Shown here piece after piece: positions 1 to 8,719 of a DNA stretch of 50,378 nucleotides (its first letter is position 1; every line of letters starts with the position of its first letter). The notes under the pieces were generated by a model. It was not told the origin of the DNA and made no database searches. It saw nothing but the letters and a program-made list of their open reading frames with translations. The position numbers were made by a program, and so were the translations under genes. Origin of the DNA: Acidobacteriaceae bacterium (GTDB taxonomy: Bacteria > Acidobacteriota > Terriglobia > Terriglobales > Acidobacteriaceae); contig PKXQ01000146.1 of assembly GCA_003132405.1 (NCBI GenBank), positions 1 through 50,378 on the forward strand, in the 5' to 3' direction.

Positions 1-99
1 TAATCATTCTGAACGAGAACAAACTGGATGGGCTCGAGGCCTAACGCGCACGACAGCTGATCCTCGCGGCGCATTCACATCTTTTAAACACATGCGGTT

Positions 100-105
100 T
101 AGAAT
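100..105 (+). promoter_or_regulatory. -10-like hexamer, leaderless start
   Basis: TAGAAT ends exactly 6 nt before the ATG at 112, and no Shine-Dalgarno sequence lies between. Transcription would begin at or next to the start codon. I see no convincing -35 element. The same geometry occurs at other genes of this window. Confidence 0.5.
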
Positions 106-111
106 GTATTC

Positions 112-705
112 ATGGCTGATTCGCTCTATTTGAGCCTGTGGTTTCCTAGCTTCGATGAGGCTGAGATTCTGCCTCGTACCGTCAGCGTGCTGCGGCAGAT
201 TCCTTTTTCTGCGGCGCGCAGCGGAGTCACTTACTCGGCCATCCAGCCGGTGTCGTGGAGTGAGCCGACCATTCTCGAGCGGCGCTATCGCCCGGGAGTT
301 GCTCCGGAGGAGGCGGTGACGGAGGTGGCGGACTTTTTGCATGACGACTACGCTTATGTTTTCGAGGCTTATTGGGATTTGTGGACGCCTCCGGAGGGCG
401 CGGAGAAGTGGGTGTCGGAGTCGGCGCTAATTCGGCTCACCGCGCACGGGTTGGAATTTGAAGAGCGCGCGGCGGAAGAGACGGGGCACATTCAGATTGA
501 CTTCGGTTTAGATACGTCTTTTTTGCACGAGGAAGTGGAGTTTACGACTGAGGCGGAGCGCAACGTTCGCAGCAACGTGCAGAAACTGGTGGAGTTTACT
601 GCTCAAGTGGAAAAGAATGCCGGGGCGACCGGGCGGTTGCTCTGGTCGGAGTCGGAAGAAAATCTGGCGCAGAAGCTGATCAACCGGCTGCAAAAAGTGC
701 AGTAA
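112..705 (+). CDS. Conserved-looking protein of unknown function (197 aa)
   Basis: I do not recognise a named family. The protein is acidic and soluble, with no signal peptide or membrane segment. The N-terminal half is mixed alpha/beta with many aromatic residues; the C-terminal third (from about residue 145) looks helical and charged and could be a coiled coil. The start at ATG 112 is supported by TAGAAT 6 nt upstream, so the mRNA may be leaderless. Its last 26 bases overlap the end of the convergent membrane-protein gene. Codon use matches neighbouring genes, so it is probably a real native gene, but no function can be proposed. Confidence 0.75.
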   Translation: MADSLYLSLWFPSFDEAEILPRTVSVLRQIPFSAARSGVTYSAIQPVSWSEPTILERRYRPGVAPEEAVTEVADFLHDDYAYVFEAYWDLWTPPEGAEKWVSESALIRLTAHGLEFEERAAEETGHIQIDFGLDTSFLHEEVEFTTEAERNVRSNVQKLVEFTAQVEKNAGATGRLLWSESEENLAQKLINRLQKVQ

Positions 706-1000
706 AACCGGAAGGTGTCGGCAAAAGCTTGGGCGGCGAGAACGCTATCCCGCAGATTGCAATATTGGAAAGGCCGAGAACGAGCCCTGCTATCGCGAGC
801 CCGCGACGGGAGTCCCAAATAATCCCGGGGATCGCGACAAAACCGAATATATATATGTCAACCAAATGGGGTGCGGCCCACCTCCAATCGTATTGGGCGG
901 TTTGCTCTGCTATTAAGGTCACTCCCCAGATCACAACGAGTTCGATCATGGAGATCGCGACGGCTACAGACCCCAAGGGTCGCCCTTTCGCCAGTGTCAT
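680..1000 (-). CDS. Small multi-pass membrane protein of unknown function (106 aa)
   Basis: Three or more hydrophobic stretches are visible, at about residues 12-32, 45-60 and 66-90, consistent with an integral inner-membrane protein. A G-rich stretch (GACGGGGGC) just upstream of the ATG can act as ribosome binding site. It starts 42 nt after the ppdK stop on the same strand and could be read through from ppdK. The 3' end overlaps that of the convergent 112-705 gene by 26 bp. No family is recognised. The hydrophobic pattern and the binding site argue that it is real. Confidence 0.6.
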   Translation of the reverse strand: MTLAKGRPLGSVAVAISMIELVVIWGVTLIAEQTAQYDWRWAAPHLVDIYIFGFVAIPGIIWDSRRGLAIAGLVLGLSNIAICGIAFSPPKLLPTPSGFTALFAAG

Positions 1001-1042
1001 ACAGCCCCCGTCTAAGGGATCACCTTCGACCTCGCCAAGACG

Positions 1043-3871
1043 TCACTTGGTCCGTCCACCGTCGATGTTCAGTTTTTCACTGGCCGCTGCTTGGGCTGCG
1101 GCTAGCCGCGCCGTCAGTACGCGGAACGGCGAGCAAGAAACATAGTCCATTCCTACGCGATGACAGAATTCAACCGAGGATGGCTCGCCGCCATGCTCGC
1201 CGCAGATACCTACCTCCAGCTTCGGACGCGTCTTGCGTCCGCGTTCGATTCCGATCTTCACCAGTTCGCCTACACCTTCCTGATCGATGGCGGCGAATGG
1301 ATCCCGCTTCAGAATTCCTTCCGCGAGATAGGTCGGCAACACCTTGTTAATGTCGTCGCGGGAAAAGCCGAAGGTGGTCTGGGTGAGGTCGTTGGTGCCG
1401 AAGGAGAAGAACTCGGCGTCCTTGGCAATCTGGTCTGCAACCAGGCAGGCGCGAGGCAACTCGATCATTGTGCCCACCAGGTAATGAACGTGCTTTCCTT
1501 TTTCTTTGAATACTTCTTCAGCCACGCGCCGGACTATGGCGCCCTGGTTCTCCATTTCTTTGACGGTCGCGATTAGCGGGATCATGACTTCGGCGTGCGT
1601 CTTGATGCCTTTTTTCTCCACCTCGACGGCGGCTTCGAAAATGGCGCGCGCCTGCATCTCGGTGATTTCGGGATAGGTGATTCCGAGGCGGCACCCGCGA
1701 TGCCCGAGCATGGGATTGAATTCGTGTAACTCTTCCACCCGCGCCAGGAGAGCGGACAGAACTTTCTTCAGATCGTCGGCGGCCTTCGCTCCATATTCCT
1801 TGTATTCCTCAACCATGATTTTCTTTTGCTTGGGGCTCGCGCTTGGCAGGCTGGCAATGTCGACCATGAGTTGCTCGCGCTTGGGAAGGAATTCATGGAG
1901 CGGCGGATCGAGCAGGCGGATGGTAACGGGCAGGCCCTCCATGGCTTTAAATAGGCCGACGAAATCCCTACGCTGGAAGGGCAGCAACTTGTTCAGCGCT
2001 TTGCGGCGATCTTTTTCGTTGTCGGAAAGAATCATGGCGCGCATGTGGGGGATGCGATCGTGAGCGAAGAACATGTGCTCGGTGCGGCAAAGGCCGATGC
2101 CTTCGGCGCCGAAGGCCTTTGCCTGAATCGCATCGCGCGGAATGTCTGCGTTGGCGCGGACGCCAATTTTGCGGAAGGGCTCGGCCCAACTCATTAGTTT
2201 TTGCAGGTCGGCGTCGTCGACTGAGGGCTCGAGCGTATTCAGTTTGCCTTTGATCACGCGGCCGCTGGTGCCATCGAGCGAGATCCAGTCTCCTTCTTTG
2301 AAGACTTGTCCCTTGACGCGCATCTCTCCGGCTCGCTCGTCGACTTGAATGTCGCCGGCGCCGGCCACGCAACATTTCCCCATGCCACGCGTGACGACGG
2401 CGGCGTGGCTCGTCATACCGCCGCGCGAAGTTAGAATGCCGGCGGCGACTTCCATTCCTTGAATATCTTCGGGAGTCGTTTCGGCGCGCACCAGAATCAC
2501 GGGATTTTTCTTGGCGCCATGTCCAGCTTTTTTCACGGCTTCTTCGGCGGTAAAAACAATCTGGCCTACCGCGGCTCCGGGTGACGCCGGTAATCCCGTA
2601 GCGAGCACTTCAATTTTTGTGCTCTTCTCGTCGAGACGCGGAACGAGAAAGTCATAGAGTTGGTTTGGTTCGACGCGGAAGATAGCTTCTTCCTTCGTAA
2701 TCAGACCTTCATCTACCATCTGCAAAGCGACGCGAACGGCGGCGAGTCCGGTGCGCTTGCCGTTGCGGGTTTGCAGCATGTAGAGCTTGCCGTCTTGAAT
2801 GGTGAACTCGAAATCCTGCATGTCTTTGTAGTGCTTCTCCAGCCGCGTCGTGATTTCGCGAAGTTGGTTGTAGACATTGGGCATGACCTTTTCGAGTTCA
2901 AGGATGGGAACCGGAGTGCGCACGCCTGAAACGACGTCTTCACCTTGCGCGTTGAGCAGGAATTCTCCGTAGAATTCTTTCGCGCCATTGGCTGGGTTGC
3001 GCGTGAATCCTACACCTGTGCCGCTCGTGTCGCCGAGGTTGCCGAAGACCATGGCTTGTACGTTGACGGCGGTGCCGAGCATGTCATCGATGTTGTTGAT
3101 GCGGCGGTAATGCTTGGCGCGATCGTTTTGCCACGAGCGGAATACGGCATCGCGTGCCATGACCAGCTGTTCATGTGCGTCTTGCGGAAAATCACGCTTG
3201 GCGTGCTTTTTGACGGCTTTCTTATATTCGACGATAACTTCCTGCAGAGCTTTCGCGTCGAGATCGGTGTCGAGTTTGGCTTTCTTCTGCTTTTTCTTGG
3301 CATCGAAAATTTCGTCGAATACCGATTTCTCGATGTCGAGGACAACGTTTCCGAACATTTGAATCAGGCGGCGATAGGAGTCATAAGCGAAACGCGGATT
3401 GCTTGTGCGCTTGGCGAGCGACTCGACGCTCTGATCGTTGAGGCCGAGGTTGAGGATGGTGTCCATCATGCCGGGCATGGAAAACTTCGCGCCAGATCGG
3501 ACACTGACGAGCAGCGGATTGTCGCCCTTGCCAAGCTTCTGGCCCTGAAGATTTTCGAGCGCGGCCAGCGCTTCCTGCATCTGGCGGTCGAGATCTTTCG
3601 AGACGGCGCTGCTGCGCATGTATTCGCGGCAGCCTTCGGTCTGGATGGTGAAGCCGGGAGGCACGGGTAGGCCGGCATTGGTCATCTCGGCGAGGCCAGC
3701 GCCTTTGCCGCCGAGAACGTCTTTCATCTTGCCGTTGCCATCGGCCTTGCCGCCGCCGAAGGAGTAGACATACTTTGTGGCCGCGGATTTCTTTACTGCG
3801 GATTTCGATTCGGTTTTTGCTTCGTTTTTTGTTTCAGCGATTTCGGCGTCGGGGAGAGTCGTTGTTGCCAT
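1043..3871 (-). CDS. ppdK: Pyruvate, phosphate dikinase
   Basis: PPDK interconverts pyruvate + ATP + Pi and phosphoenolpyruvate + AMP + PPi in the cytoplasm; in a bacterium with a glyoxylate shunt it can feed gluconeogenesis. The 942 aa contain the three expected parts: an N-terminal ATP-grasp nucleotide-binding region, a central phosphohistidine domain with GGMTSHAAVV (His489 catalytic), and a C-terminal TIM-barrel PEP/pyruvate domain with GICGEHGG (Cys890 the likely acid/base). The family is usually about 880 aa. The excess includes an alanine/lysine-rich N-terminal tail of about 30 residues before the conserved YVYSFGGGKA start, probably disordered, and an insertion near residues 190-235. 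The start has GAGG upstream. It lies 31 nt after glyS and is probably co-transcribed with glyQ-glyS. Confidence 0.97.
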   Translation of the reverse strand: MATTTLPDAEIAETKNEAKTESKSAVKKSAATKYVYSFGGGKADGNGKMKDVLGGKGAGLAEMTNAGLPVPPGFTIQTEGCREYMRSSAVSKDLDRQMQEALAALENLQGQKLGKGDNPLLVSVRSGAKFSMPGMMDTILNLGLNDQSVESLAKRTSNPRFAYDSYRRLIQMFGNVVLDIEKSVFDEIFDAKKKQKKAKLDTDLDAKALQEVIVEYKKAVKKHAKRDFPQDAHEQLVMARDAVFRSWQNDRAKHYRRINNIDDMLGTAVNVQAMVFGNLGDTSGTGVGFTRNPANGAKEFYGEFLLNAQGEDVVSGVRTPVPILELEKVMPNVYNQLREITTRLEKHYKDMQDFEFTIQDGKLYMLQTRNGKRTGLAAVRVALQMVDEGLITKEEAIFRVEPNQLYDFLVPRLDEKSTKIEVLATGLPASPGAAVGQIVFTAEEAVKKAGHGAKKNPVILVRAETTPEDIQGMEVAAGILTSRGGMTSHAAVVTRGMGKCCVAGAGDIQVDERAGEMRVKGQVFKEGDWISLDGTSGRVIKGKLNTLEPSVDDADLQKLMSWAEPFRKIGVRANADIPRDAIQAKAFGAEGIGLCRTEHMFFAHDRIPHMRAMILSDNEKDRRKALNKLLPFQRRDFVGLFKAMEGLPVTIRLLDPPLHEFLPKREQLMVDIASLPSASPKQKKIMVEEYKEYGAKAADDLKKVLSALLARVEELHEFNPMLGHRGCRLGITYPEITEMQARAIFEAAVEVEKKGIKTHAEVMIPLIATVKEMENQGAIVRRVAEEVFKEKGKHVHYLVGTMIELPRACLVADQIAKDAEFFSFGTNDLTQTTFGFSRDDINKVLPTYLAEGILKRDPFAAIDQEGVGELVKIGIERGRKTRPKLEVGICGEHGGEPSSVEFCHRVGMDYVSCSPFRVLTARLAAAQAAASEKLNIDGGRTK

Positions 3872-3902
3872 GTGCAGATCCTCTTTTTCTATTCGTATTC
3901 TA

Positions 3903-6053
3903 TTATTTCGTAGATTCCTTGCCTTCGGTCACGATCTCGGAGAAATCGGCGATCGTGGAGAATTCTTTAACCAGCAGTTGCAAGAGGGCGAGGCGATTGG
4001 CGCGCAAATTGTCATCGTCGACCATGACCATGACTTTATCGAAGAATCTGTCGATCGGCGGGCGCAGCTTTGCGATCTCGAGCAACGCTCCTTCGTAATC
4101 GTGCGCTGCGCCCAGCTTCTCGACCGCCAATACGGTCGGCGGAATCAGAGCAGTTAATTCCTTTTCCGATTCTTCCTGCAGGCCGGCTACATCAACACGC
4201 ATAGCAATCAGTTTAGTTTTTTCGCTGGCCTGGCGCAGAATATTCTTCATGCGCTTGAGAGCGATCGAGATCGATTCGAAGTCGACGGAACCGCGAACTT
4301 TGCTGACAGCTTCAGCGCGGGCGGCCGCATCTACTACATCGTCGGCGTCAACCGCGAGTACGGCACTCACCACGTCGTAGGCGTAGCCGCGGGCGTCTTT
4401 CAAATAAAATTCGAGGCGCTCGCGGAAGAAAGCGCGCACGGATTGAGCGTAGACTACATTCGAAAACTTCTTCTCTGCTTCCGATCGATTGTAGCGAATG
4501 CGCGCGTCAGCCATGATCTCGGAGAGACGGAGCTGCAGTTTGTGCTCAGCGATCGTTTTCACGATGCCGTTGGCCTGCCGACGCAGCGCGAAGGGGTCTT
4601 TCGATCCGCTGGGGATGAGGCCGAGCGCGAACATTCCGGCGATTGAATCGGCCTTGTCGGCGATCGAAAGCACAGCGCCTTCAACCGTGGCGGGCGCGGC
4701 GTCCTCCATTGACTCGGGCTTATAGTGATCGTAGATGGCATGCGAGATGGCTAGTTGCACATCCGGTCTCAAATCGTCATCTAGTTGCTGCACGCGCGCA
4801 TAGAGGCCGCCGACGATTCCTTGCAACTCGGTGAATTCTTTTACCAGTTCTGTGGTGAGGTCGGCCTTGGCCAGCAGCGCGGCTTTGTGGACCACGCCCG
4901 GACGGATTGCGATGCCGTTCTGCTTGACGGTTTCTGAAAGCGAACTGGCGAGGTGTTGCACGCGGAGAGTTTTGTCGTAATAACTGCCAAGATCTTTCTG
5001 GAAGGTTACGTTGCGCAGGAGGTCGACACGCTGGCGCAGGGTCTGCTTCTGATCGGTCTTCCAGAAAAAGCGGGCGTCATTGAAGCGGGCGCGCAGAACA
5101 CGCTCGTTGCCGTGACGGATCAGGCCATCGGAGTCGCCGACTGTGTTGAGCACCGCGAGGAAGTGGGGCAGCAATTTTCCGTCCGCGTCTTCGATGGCGA
5201 AATATTTCTGGTGGTCGCGCATGACCGTGACCAAGACCTCTTCGGGCAGATCGAGAAACTCGGGATCGAAACTGCCAAGAATAACGGAAGGAAATTCGGT
5301 GAGATTGACGACGGTCGAGACCAGCGGTTTGTCTTCACGCCAGCGCGCTCCGGGAATGGTGCGCGTTGCGGCGTCGAGCGCTTTGCGAATTACGTGCTCG
5401 CGCTCGGGAGCGGCGAGAACCTTTGCTCCGCGCAGTGTCTCGACGTAGGCGCTGGGCTTGGAGATGGTGACGGCTTCCCTGCTGATGATGCGATGTCCGC
5501 GCGTCGTCTTGCCGGCGGCGATGCCGAATAATGCCAGCGGGACGACTTCTTCATCGAGCATTGCTACCAGCCAGCGCACCGGACGAACGAATAATTCTCC
5601 ACGCTTGCGCCAGTACATATTTTTGGGCCAGTAGAGGGTGGAGATTTCCTTGGGAAGCGTCTCGGCCAGGATCTCGGAGGCGCTGCGGCCTTTGCGGGTG
5701 ATGGTGGCTGCCAGGTATTCGCCTTTGGGAGTGCTGACTTTTTCTAGCCTGCCTACATCGACCCCGACTTTCTTCGCAAACGCGTGCGCGGCCGGGGTGG
5801 GCTGGCCATCTTTATAGGCAATCTGCGCGGAGGGGCCGTTCACCTGTTCGGTGATGTCGGGCTGCGAGATGGGAAGGCCGGAAGCGAGAACGGCCAGCCG
5901 GCGCGGGGTGTCGAGATGTGAAATCTCGCCCGTAGGTGCGAGGCGCTCGCGTTGCAGTAGCGCTTGCAGGCGTTCGTGCAGTTCTTGCGCGGCGGCGTCA
6001 ATCATGCGCGCCGGGATTTCTTCGCATCCGATTTCGAGTAGAAAGTCAGGCAT
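3903..6053 (-). CDS. glyS: Glycyl-tRNA synthetase beta subunit
   Basis: This is the beta subunit of the bacterial alpha2beta2-type glycyl-tRNA synthetase; it binds tRNA-Gly and is needed for charging. The N-terminus begins with the hallmark FLLEIGCEEIPARM. The body carries the conserved regions of the family (GHRI at about residue 190, DHQKYF near 290, GKADLTTELVKEFTELQG near 400) and a C-terminal anticodon-binding DALR-like region. At 716 aa it is close to the usual 690. Only 2 nt separate its start from the glyQ stop, so the two subunits are translationally coupled. ppdK follows after 31 nt, an unusual partner for a tRNA synthetase operon. Confidence 0.97.
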   Translation of the reverse strand: MPDFLLEIGCEEIPARMIDAAAQELHERLQALLQRERLAPTGEISHLDTPRRLAVLASGLPISQPDITEQVNGPSAQIAYKDGQPTPAAHAFAKKVGVDVGRLEKVSTPKGEYLAATITRKGRSASEILAETLPKEISTLYWPKNMYWRKRGELFVRPVRWLVAMLDEEVVPLALFGIAAGKTTRGHRIISREAVTISKPSAYVETLRGAKVLAAPEREHVIRKALDAATRTIPGARWREDKPLVSTVVNLTEFPSVILGSFDPEFLDLPEEVLVTVMRDHQKYFAIEDADGKLLPHFLAVLNTVGDSDGLIRHGNERVLRARFNDARFFWKTDQKQTLRQRVDLLRNVTFQKDLGSYYDKTLRVQHLASSLSETVKQNGIAIRPGVVHKAALLAKADLTTELVKEFTELQGIVGGLYARVQQLDDDLRPDVQLAISHAIYDHYKPESMEDAAPATVEGAVLSIADKADSIAGMFALGLIPSGSKDPFALRRQANGIVKTIAEHKLQLRLSEIMADARIRYNRSEAEKKFSNVVYAQSVRAFFRERLEFYLKDARGYAYDVVSAVLAVDADDVVDAAARAEAVSKVRGSVDFESISIALKRMKNILRQASEKTKLIAMRVDVAGLQEESEKELTALIPPTVLAVEKLGAAHDYEGALLEIAKLRPPIDRFFDKVMVMVDDDNLRANRLALLQLLVKEFSTIADFSEIVTEGKESTK

Positions 6054-6055
6054 AC

Positions 6056-7084
6056 CTAGGTAACGACCGGCTCCAACTTATTCCTCTTTTCGTTAGCCGC
6101 CGCCTTGGGAGCGTCGGTGCTCTTAGTTGTTTTTTCACTTGCGTAATGCTGATCCATCCACGCCTTGGCGATGCCCACGGCGAGGGCTCGTACGCGGGCG
6201 ATTACGCCTACGCGTTCGGTCACAGAGATCGCTCCGCGGGCATCGAGAATGTTGAAGTAATGCGAGCATTTCAGGCACTGGTCGTAGGCGCCGAGTAAAG
6301 GAAAACGTGATTTCTCGCGCGCGATTCCATCGCCTTCAGTCTTATCTTTGGCCAAAACAGAGTAGCGGTCGAGCAGAGCTTTGCACTCCGCTTCGCACAA
6401 CTCGAAATGCTTCCAGGTCTTCTGAACGTCCGCCATTTCGAAGTTGTAGACGGAAAACTGCTGCTCATCGGCCAGACGCACTTCGCCATACTTCACTTCC
6501 CTGCCCGTTTTCGGATCGCGCGCCCACACGATGTCGTAGATGGAATCGACGTCTTGGAGGAAGGCGCAGAGGCGCTCCAGTCCGTAGGTGAGTTCGGCGG
6601 AGATGGGATCGAGGTCGACGCCTCCGCATTGTTGGAAGTAGGTGAACTGGGTGACCTCCAGGCCATCGAGCATTACCTGCCATCCGATGCCCCATGCGCC
6701 TAGGGTGGGCGACTCCCAGTTATCTTCTTCGAATTTTATGTCGTGCTGACGAAGATCGATGCCGATCGTGGCTAACGATTCCAAGTAGAGTTCCTGGACA
6801 TTTTCTGGCGGCGGCTTCAGGATCACCTGCAACTGGAGGTGCTTGAAGAGGCGATTGGGATTTTCTCCGTAGCGGCCATCGGCGGGGCGGCGCGACGGTT
6901 GCACGTATGCGACTTTGTAGGGATTCGGACCGAGCACGCGCAGGAACGTTTCTGGAGCCATGGTTCCGGCACCTACTTCGACGTCGTAGGACGGCTGGAT
7001 GACGGCTCCGCGCTCCGCATAGAACGCTTGGAGCTTGAGAATCAGTTCCTGGAACGTCAGCGAATTGGAATTGGACGAGGTCAT
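6056..7084 (-). CDS. glyQ: Glycyl-tRNA synthetase alpha subunit
   Basis: This is the catalytic class II subunit of the heterotetrameric glycyl-tRNA synthetase; it activates glycine with ATP and forms the enzyme with GlyS. Conserved family sequence is plain: [10 protein letters not shown] at the N-terminus, [32 protein letters not shown], and the class II motif region around residues 135-160. Its 342 aa exceed the usual 290-305 because of a lysine/alanine/threonine-rich C-terminal tail of about 35 residues that looks disordered. It is the first gene of glyQ-glyS-ppdK. No T-box leader is visible: the upstream 160 bp are taken by an inverted repeat and the recO end. Confidence 0.97.
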   Translation of the reverse strand: MTSSNSNSLTFQELILKLQAFYAERGAVIQPSYDVEVGAGTMAPETFLRVLGPNPYKVAYVQPSRRPADGRYGENPNRLFKHLQLQVILKPPPENVQELYLESLATIGIDLRQHDIKFEEDNWESPTLGAWGIGWQVMLDGLEVTQFTYFQQCGGVDLDPISAELTYGLERLCAFLQDVDSIYDIVWARDPKTGREVKYGEVRLADEQQFSVYNFEMADVQKTWKHFELCEAECKALLDRYSVLAKDKTEGDGIAREKSRFPLLGAYDQCLKCSHYFNILDARGAISVTERVGVIARVRALAVGIAKAWMDQHYASEKTTKSTDAPKAAANEKRNKLEPVVT

Positions 7085-7093
7085 AAGGCCAGA

Positions 7094-7180
7094 TTGTCAT
7101 CCTAGGCGAAGCGAAGGACCTGTGCATTCTTGTTAGCACTCGCGAAATTCATAGGTCCTTCGCTTCGCTCAGGATGACAA
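7094..7180. repeat. 28-bp inverted repeat (GCGAAGCGAAGGACCT type)
   Basis: Arms at 7094-7121 and 7153-7180 are reverse complements over 28 bp except for two adjacent mismatches. Each contains TCATCCT and GCGAAGCGAAGGACCT. A 31-nt loop separates them. It fills the gap between recO and glyQ on the minus strand, so it lies downstream of recO and immediately upstream of the glyQ start. I associate this sequence with dispersed intergenic repeats of acidobacteria and other environmental bacteria; copy number is not testable here. Confidence 0.85.
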
Positions 7181-7246
7181 CCCATATTTGAAATGCGATC
7201 TACGAAGCACGACATCAGCTGCGAACACCGAGATAACAGCCCGCAG

Positions 7247-7984
7247 TTACATCTTTTCCAGCATTCTTGCCGTTACCAGTTTCTTCTCCAAGTGGCGCTC
7301 CAGAACCTGGAGGAGAAACTTTCGCAGGTCCTTGCCTACTGCTTTTGGCCAATCGATCTCGGCGAACTCGGAGACGCGCGAGCGCAGCATCTGGGCTGCA
7401 ATCTTCCTCGACTCCGGCGACAGCTCGGACGACGCTATGCGCTTGTCGTCTGCGCAGACTAAGCCATCCGCTAGCGCGTGATAAAACGCCCGGCTGCCAT
7501 CAAGCGCGCGTCCGCAAATCACGCACTCCGAGAACTCCGGCAGAAAGCCCATCAACCGTGTCATCCACAATTCAAAGTAGGTGAGCGGCATCCACACTGC
7601 TTGACCGCGTAATTCCTGCAAAACGGCCAGACTCAAGCGAAACACAGCGTCGCTCGCCTCGCGGTCAGGCATCAACTCATCTAACAACTCGGCGATATGC
7701 GCCAGCGCCGTTGCGCGCGCATAACTGACCTCGGTCGCCATCGGCGACTCGATGACTTCGCAGGAATCGAGTCTCGCCAACTCTTGCCGCTCGCGGTCAT
7801 CGTAAAACGCCCTTACATAGGTGAGCGGCTCGAGCGCGCCCCCGAAGCGGCGTCTCGATTTCATGGCGGCGCGCGCCACGCCTTTCACTTTGCCTTCCAG
7901 GCGGGTAAAGAGCGTGACCAGCAGGTCGGACTCACGCAGTGGATAGGTGCGCAGAACGATGGCTTCCGACTCCTTCAGCGCCAT
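7247..7984 (-). CDS. recO: DNA repair protein RecO
   Basis: RecO anneals single strands and loads RecA with RecR in the RecFOR recombination pathway; recR lies at 39934 in this window. The 245 aa start with the typical N-terminal OB-fold (ESEAIVLRTYPLRESDLLVTLFTR). A helical C-terminal domain follows, with the zinc-site start CVIC (about residue 168) and a later VCADD. The usual fourth zinc ligand after that cysteine is absent, so the zinc site may be incomplete. No Shine-Dalgarno site is evident; TACAAT lies about 24 nt before the ATG. Confidence 0.93.
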   Translation of the reverse strand: MALKESEAIVLRTYPLRESDLLVTLFTRLEGKVKGVARAAMKSRRRFGGALEPLTYVRAFYDDRERQELARLDSCEVIESPMATEVSYARATALAHIAELLDELMPDREASDAVFRLSLAVLQELRGQAVWMPLTYFELWMTRLMGFLPEFSECVICGRALDGSRAFYHALADGLVCADDKRIASSELSPESRKIAAQMLRSRVSEFAEIDWPKAVGKDLRKFLLQVLERHLEKKLVTARMLEKM

Positions 7985-8030
7985 GGAAGGTCTACAGGTT
8001 AATTAGTGATTGTAATGGAGAACGCGGGCC

Positions 8031-8129
8031 TTTGGCTCTTAGCTTTTGGCTTTTCGCTCAAATCTCGCAACAGGCTGGTTAAGAGCTAACGGCTAAGAGC
8101 TAATTGCTAAAAGCTAATTGCTAAAAGCT
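8031..8129. repeat. Word-repeat stem-loop (GCTAAAAGC words)
   Basis: The right part contains GCTAAGAGC, GCTAAAAGC and GCTAAAAGC in tandem, spaced by TAATT (14-bp period). The left part holds complementary words: TTAGCTTTTGGC pairs 11 of 12 with GCTAAAAGCTAA. The element follows the ferredoxin stop on the minus strand and precedes recO, so it may act as a terminator there. It resembles in design the other word-built hairpins of the window. Confidence 0.65.
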
Positions 8130-8132
8130 GCT

Positions 8133-8393
8133 CTACCGCCCGAAATATTTCGCGTTCCGCTCGGTGTATTCTTTCCATTTTTCGGGTAGATCGTCGAGGG
8201 CAAAGATGGCCGAGACCGGACATACTGGGACACAGGCACCGCAGTCGATGCACTCCACTGGATCGATATAAAGCATTTCTTCCGTTGAAAACTTTTCCGA
8301 GTCCTTCTTAGGATGAATGCAGTCGACGGGGCAGGAATCGACACAAGCGGTGTCTTTGGTTCCAATGCAGGGCTCGGCAATTACATAGGCCAT
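8133..8393 (-). CDS. 7Fe/8Fe ferredoxin
   Basis: This is a small soluble electron carrier of 86 aa. The first cluster motif is atypical, CX7CX3CX3C (Cys9, 17, 21, 25, the last being in CPVDC), as in [3Fe-4S]/[4Fe-4S] FdxA-type ferredoxins. The second is a standard CX2CX2CX3CP motif (Cys48, 51, 54, 58) for a [4Fe-4S] cluster. A GAGGAG sequence lies 11 nt before the ATG. It stands alone between recO and a word-repeat region, so the redox partner cannot be read from context. The family assignment is secure; the exact cluster types are inferred from cysteine spacing. Confidence 0.93.
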   Translation of the reverse strand: MAYVIAEPCIGTKDTACVDSCPVDCIHPKKDSEKFSTEEMLYIDPVECIDCGACVPVCPVSAIFALDDLPEKWKEYTERNAKYFGR

Positions 8394-8460
8394 AAAATCT
8401 CATGCTCCTCAGCGCAGGGAGAGTGTGTGAATTCATATTCTAACAAGAACGCCGCTATCG

Positions 8461-8497
8461 GTACAGGCAGTGGGCAGTAACGGGTGACAGGTCACAG
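8461..8497. repeat. CAGTGGGCAGTAACGG / GTGACAGGTCAC words
   Basis: A short run of related words includes the palindrome GTGAC-AG-GTCAC at 8484-8495. Almost the same word, GTGACAGGTGAC, is found in the long stem-loop at 43759-43770. It sits upstream of the ferredoxin gene. Only one arm of a possible larger hairpin is recognisable. Confidence 0.4.
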
Positions 8498-8562
8498 CTC
8501 CCATGAAAAACTGGCGGGAGCGCCTGTCGTGAGACCAGCGACGCGAGGGGTGATTCGCAACT

Positions 8563-8664
8563 TCAGCGGGCCAGGAACTTCCATGCCACGACTGCGATGA
8601 AGACGACGAGGCCGACGGCATAGCCGATCATTCTTCCCTTTTGAACCTTTTCTTGCTCGTACAT
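8563..8664 (-). CDS. 33-aa single-span membrane peptide
   Basis: The peptide starts MYEQEKVQKGRMIGYAVG and continues with a hydrophobic helix (VVFIAVVAWKF), ending FLAR. It has a short charged N-terminus and one transmembrane segment, typical of small inner-membrane proteins. The ATG at 8664 has GGGGG 5 nt upstream, which favours this start over an upstream in-frame ATG that would add eight residues. It lies just downstream of the radical SAM gene on the same strand (55 nt) and may be co-transcribed. No family is recognised; it could also be a chance frame, but binding site and composition argue for a real gene. Confidence 0.55.
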   Translation of the reverse strand: MYEQEKVQKGRMIGYAVGLVVFIAVVAWKFLAR

Positions 8665-8719
8665 AGAACCCCCATCAATCTTAATCATGCCACATTCAGG
8701 GGCGGGAAACGCACATTTT

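Noticed and set aside
2945..3670. A 241-residue open frame antisense to ppdK
   Set aside because: It is the shadow of the ppdK reading frame in GC-rich DNA; composition is not protein-like and no binding site is present.
7085..7246. T-box leader for glyQ
   Set aside because: The space is filled by the 28-bp inverted repeat; no specifier loop or T-box consensus seen.
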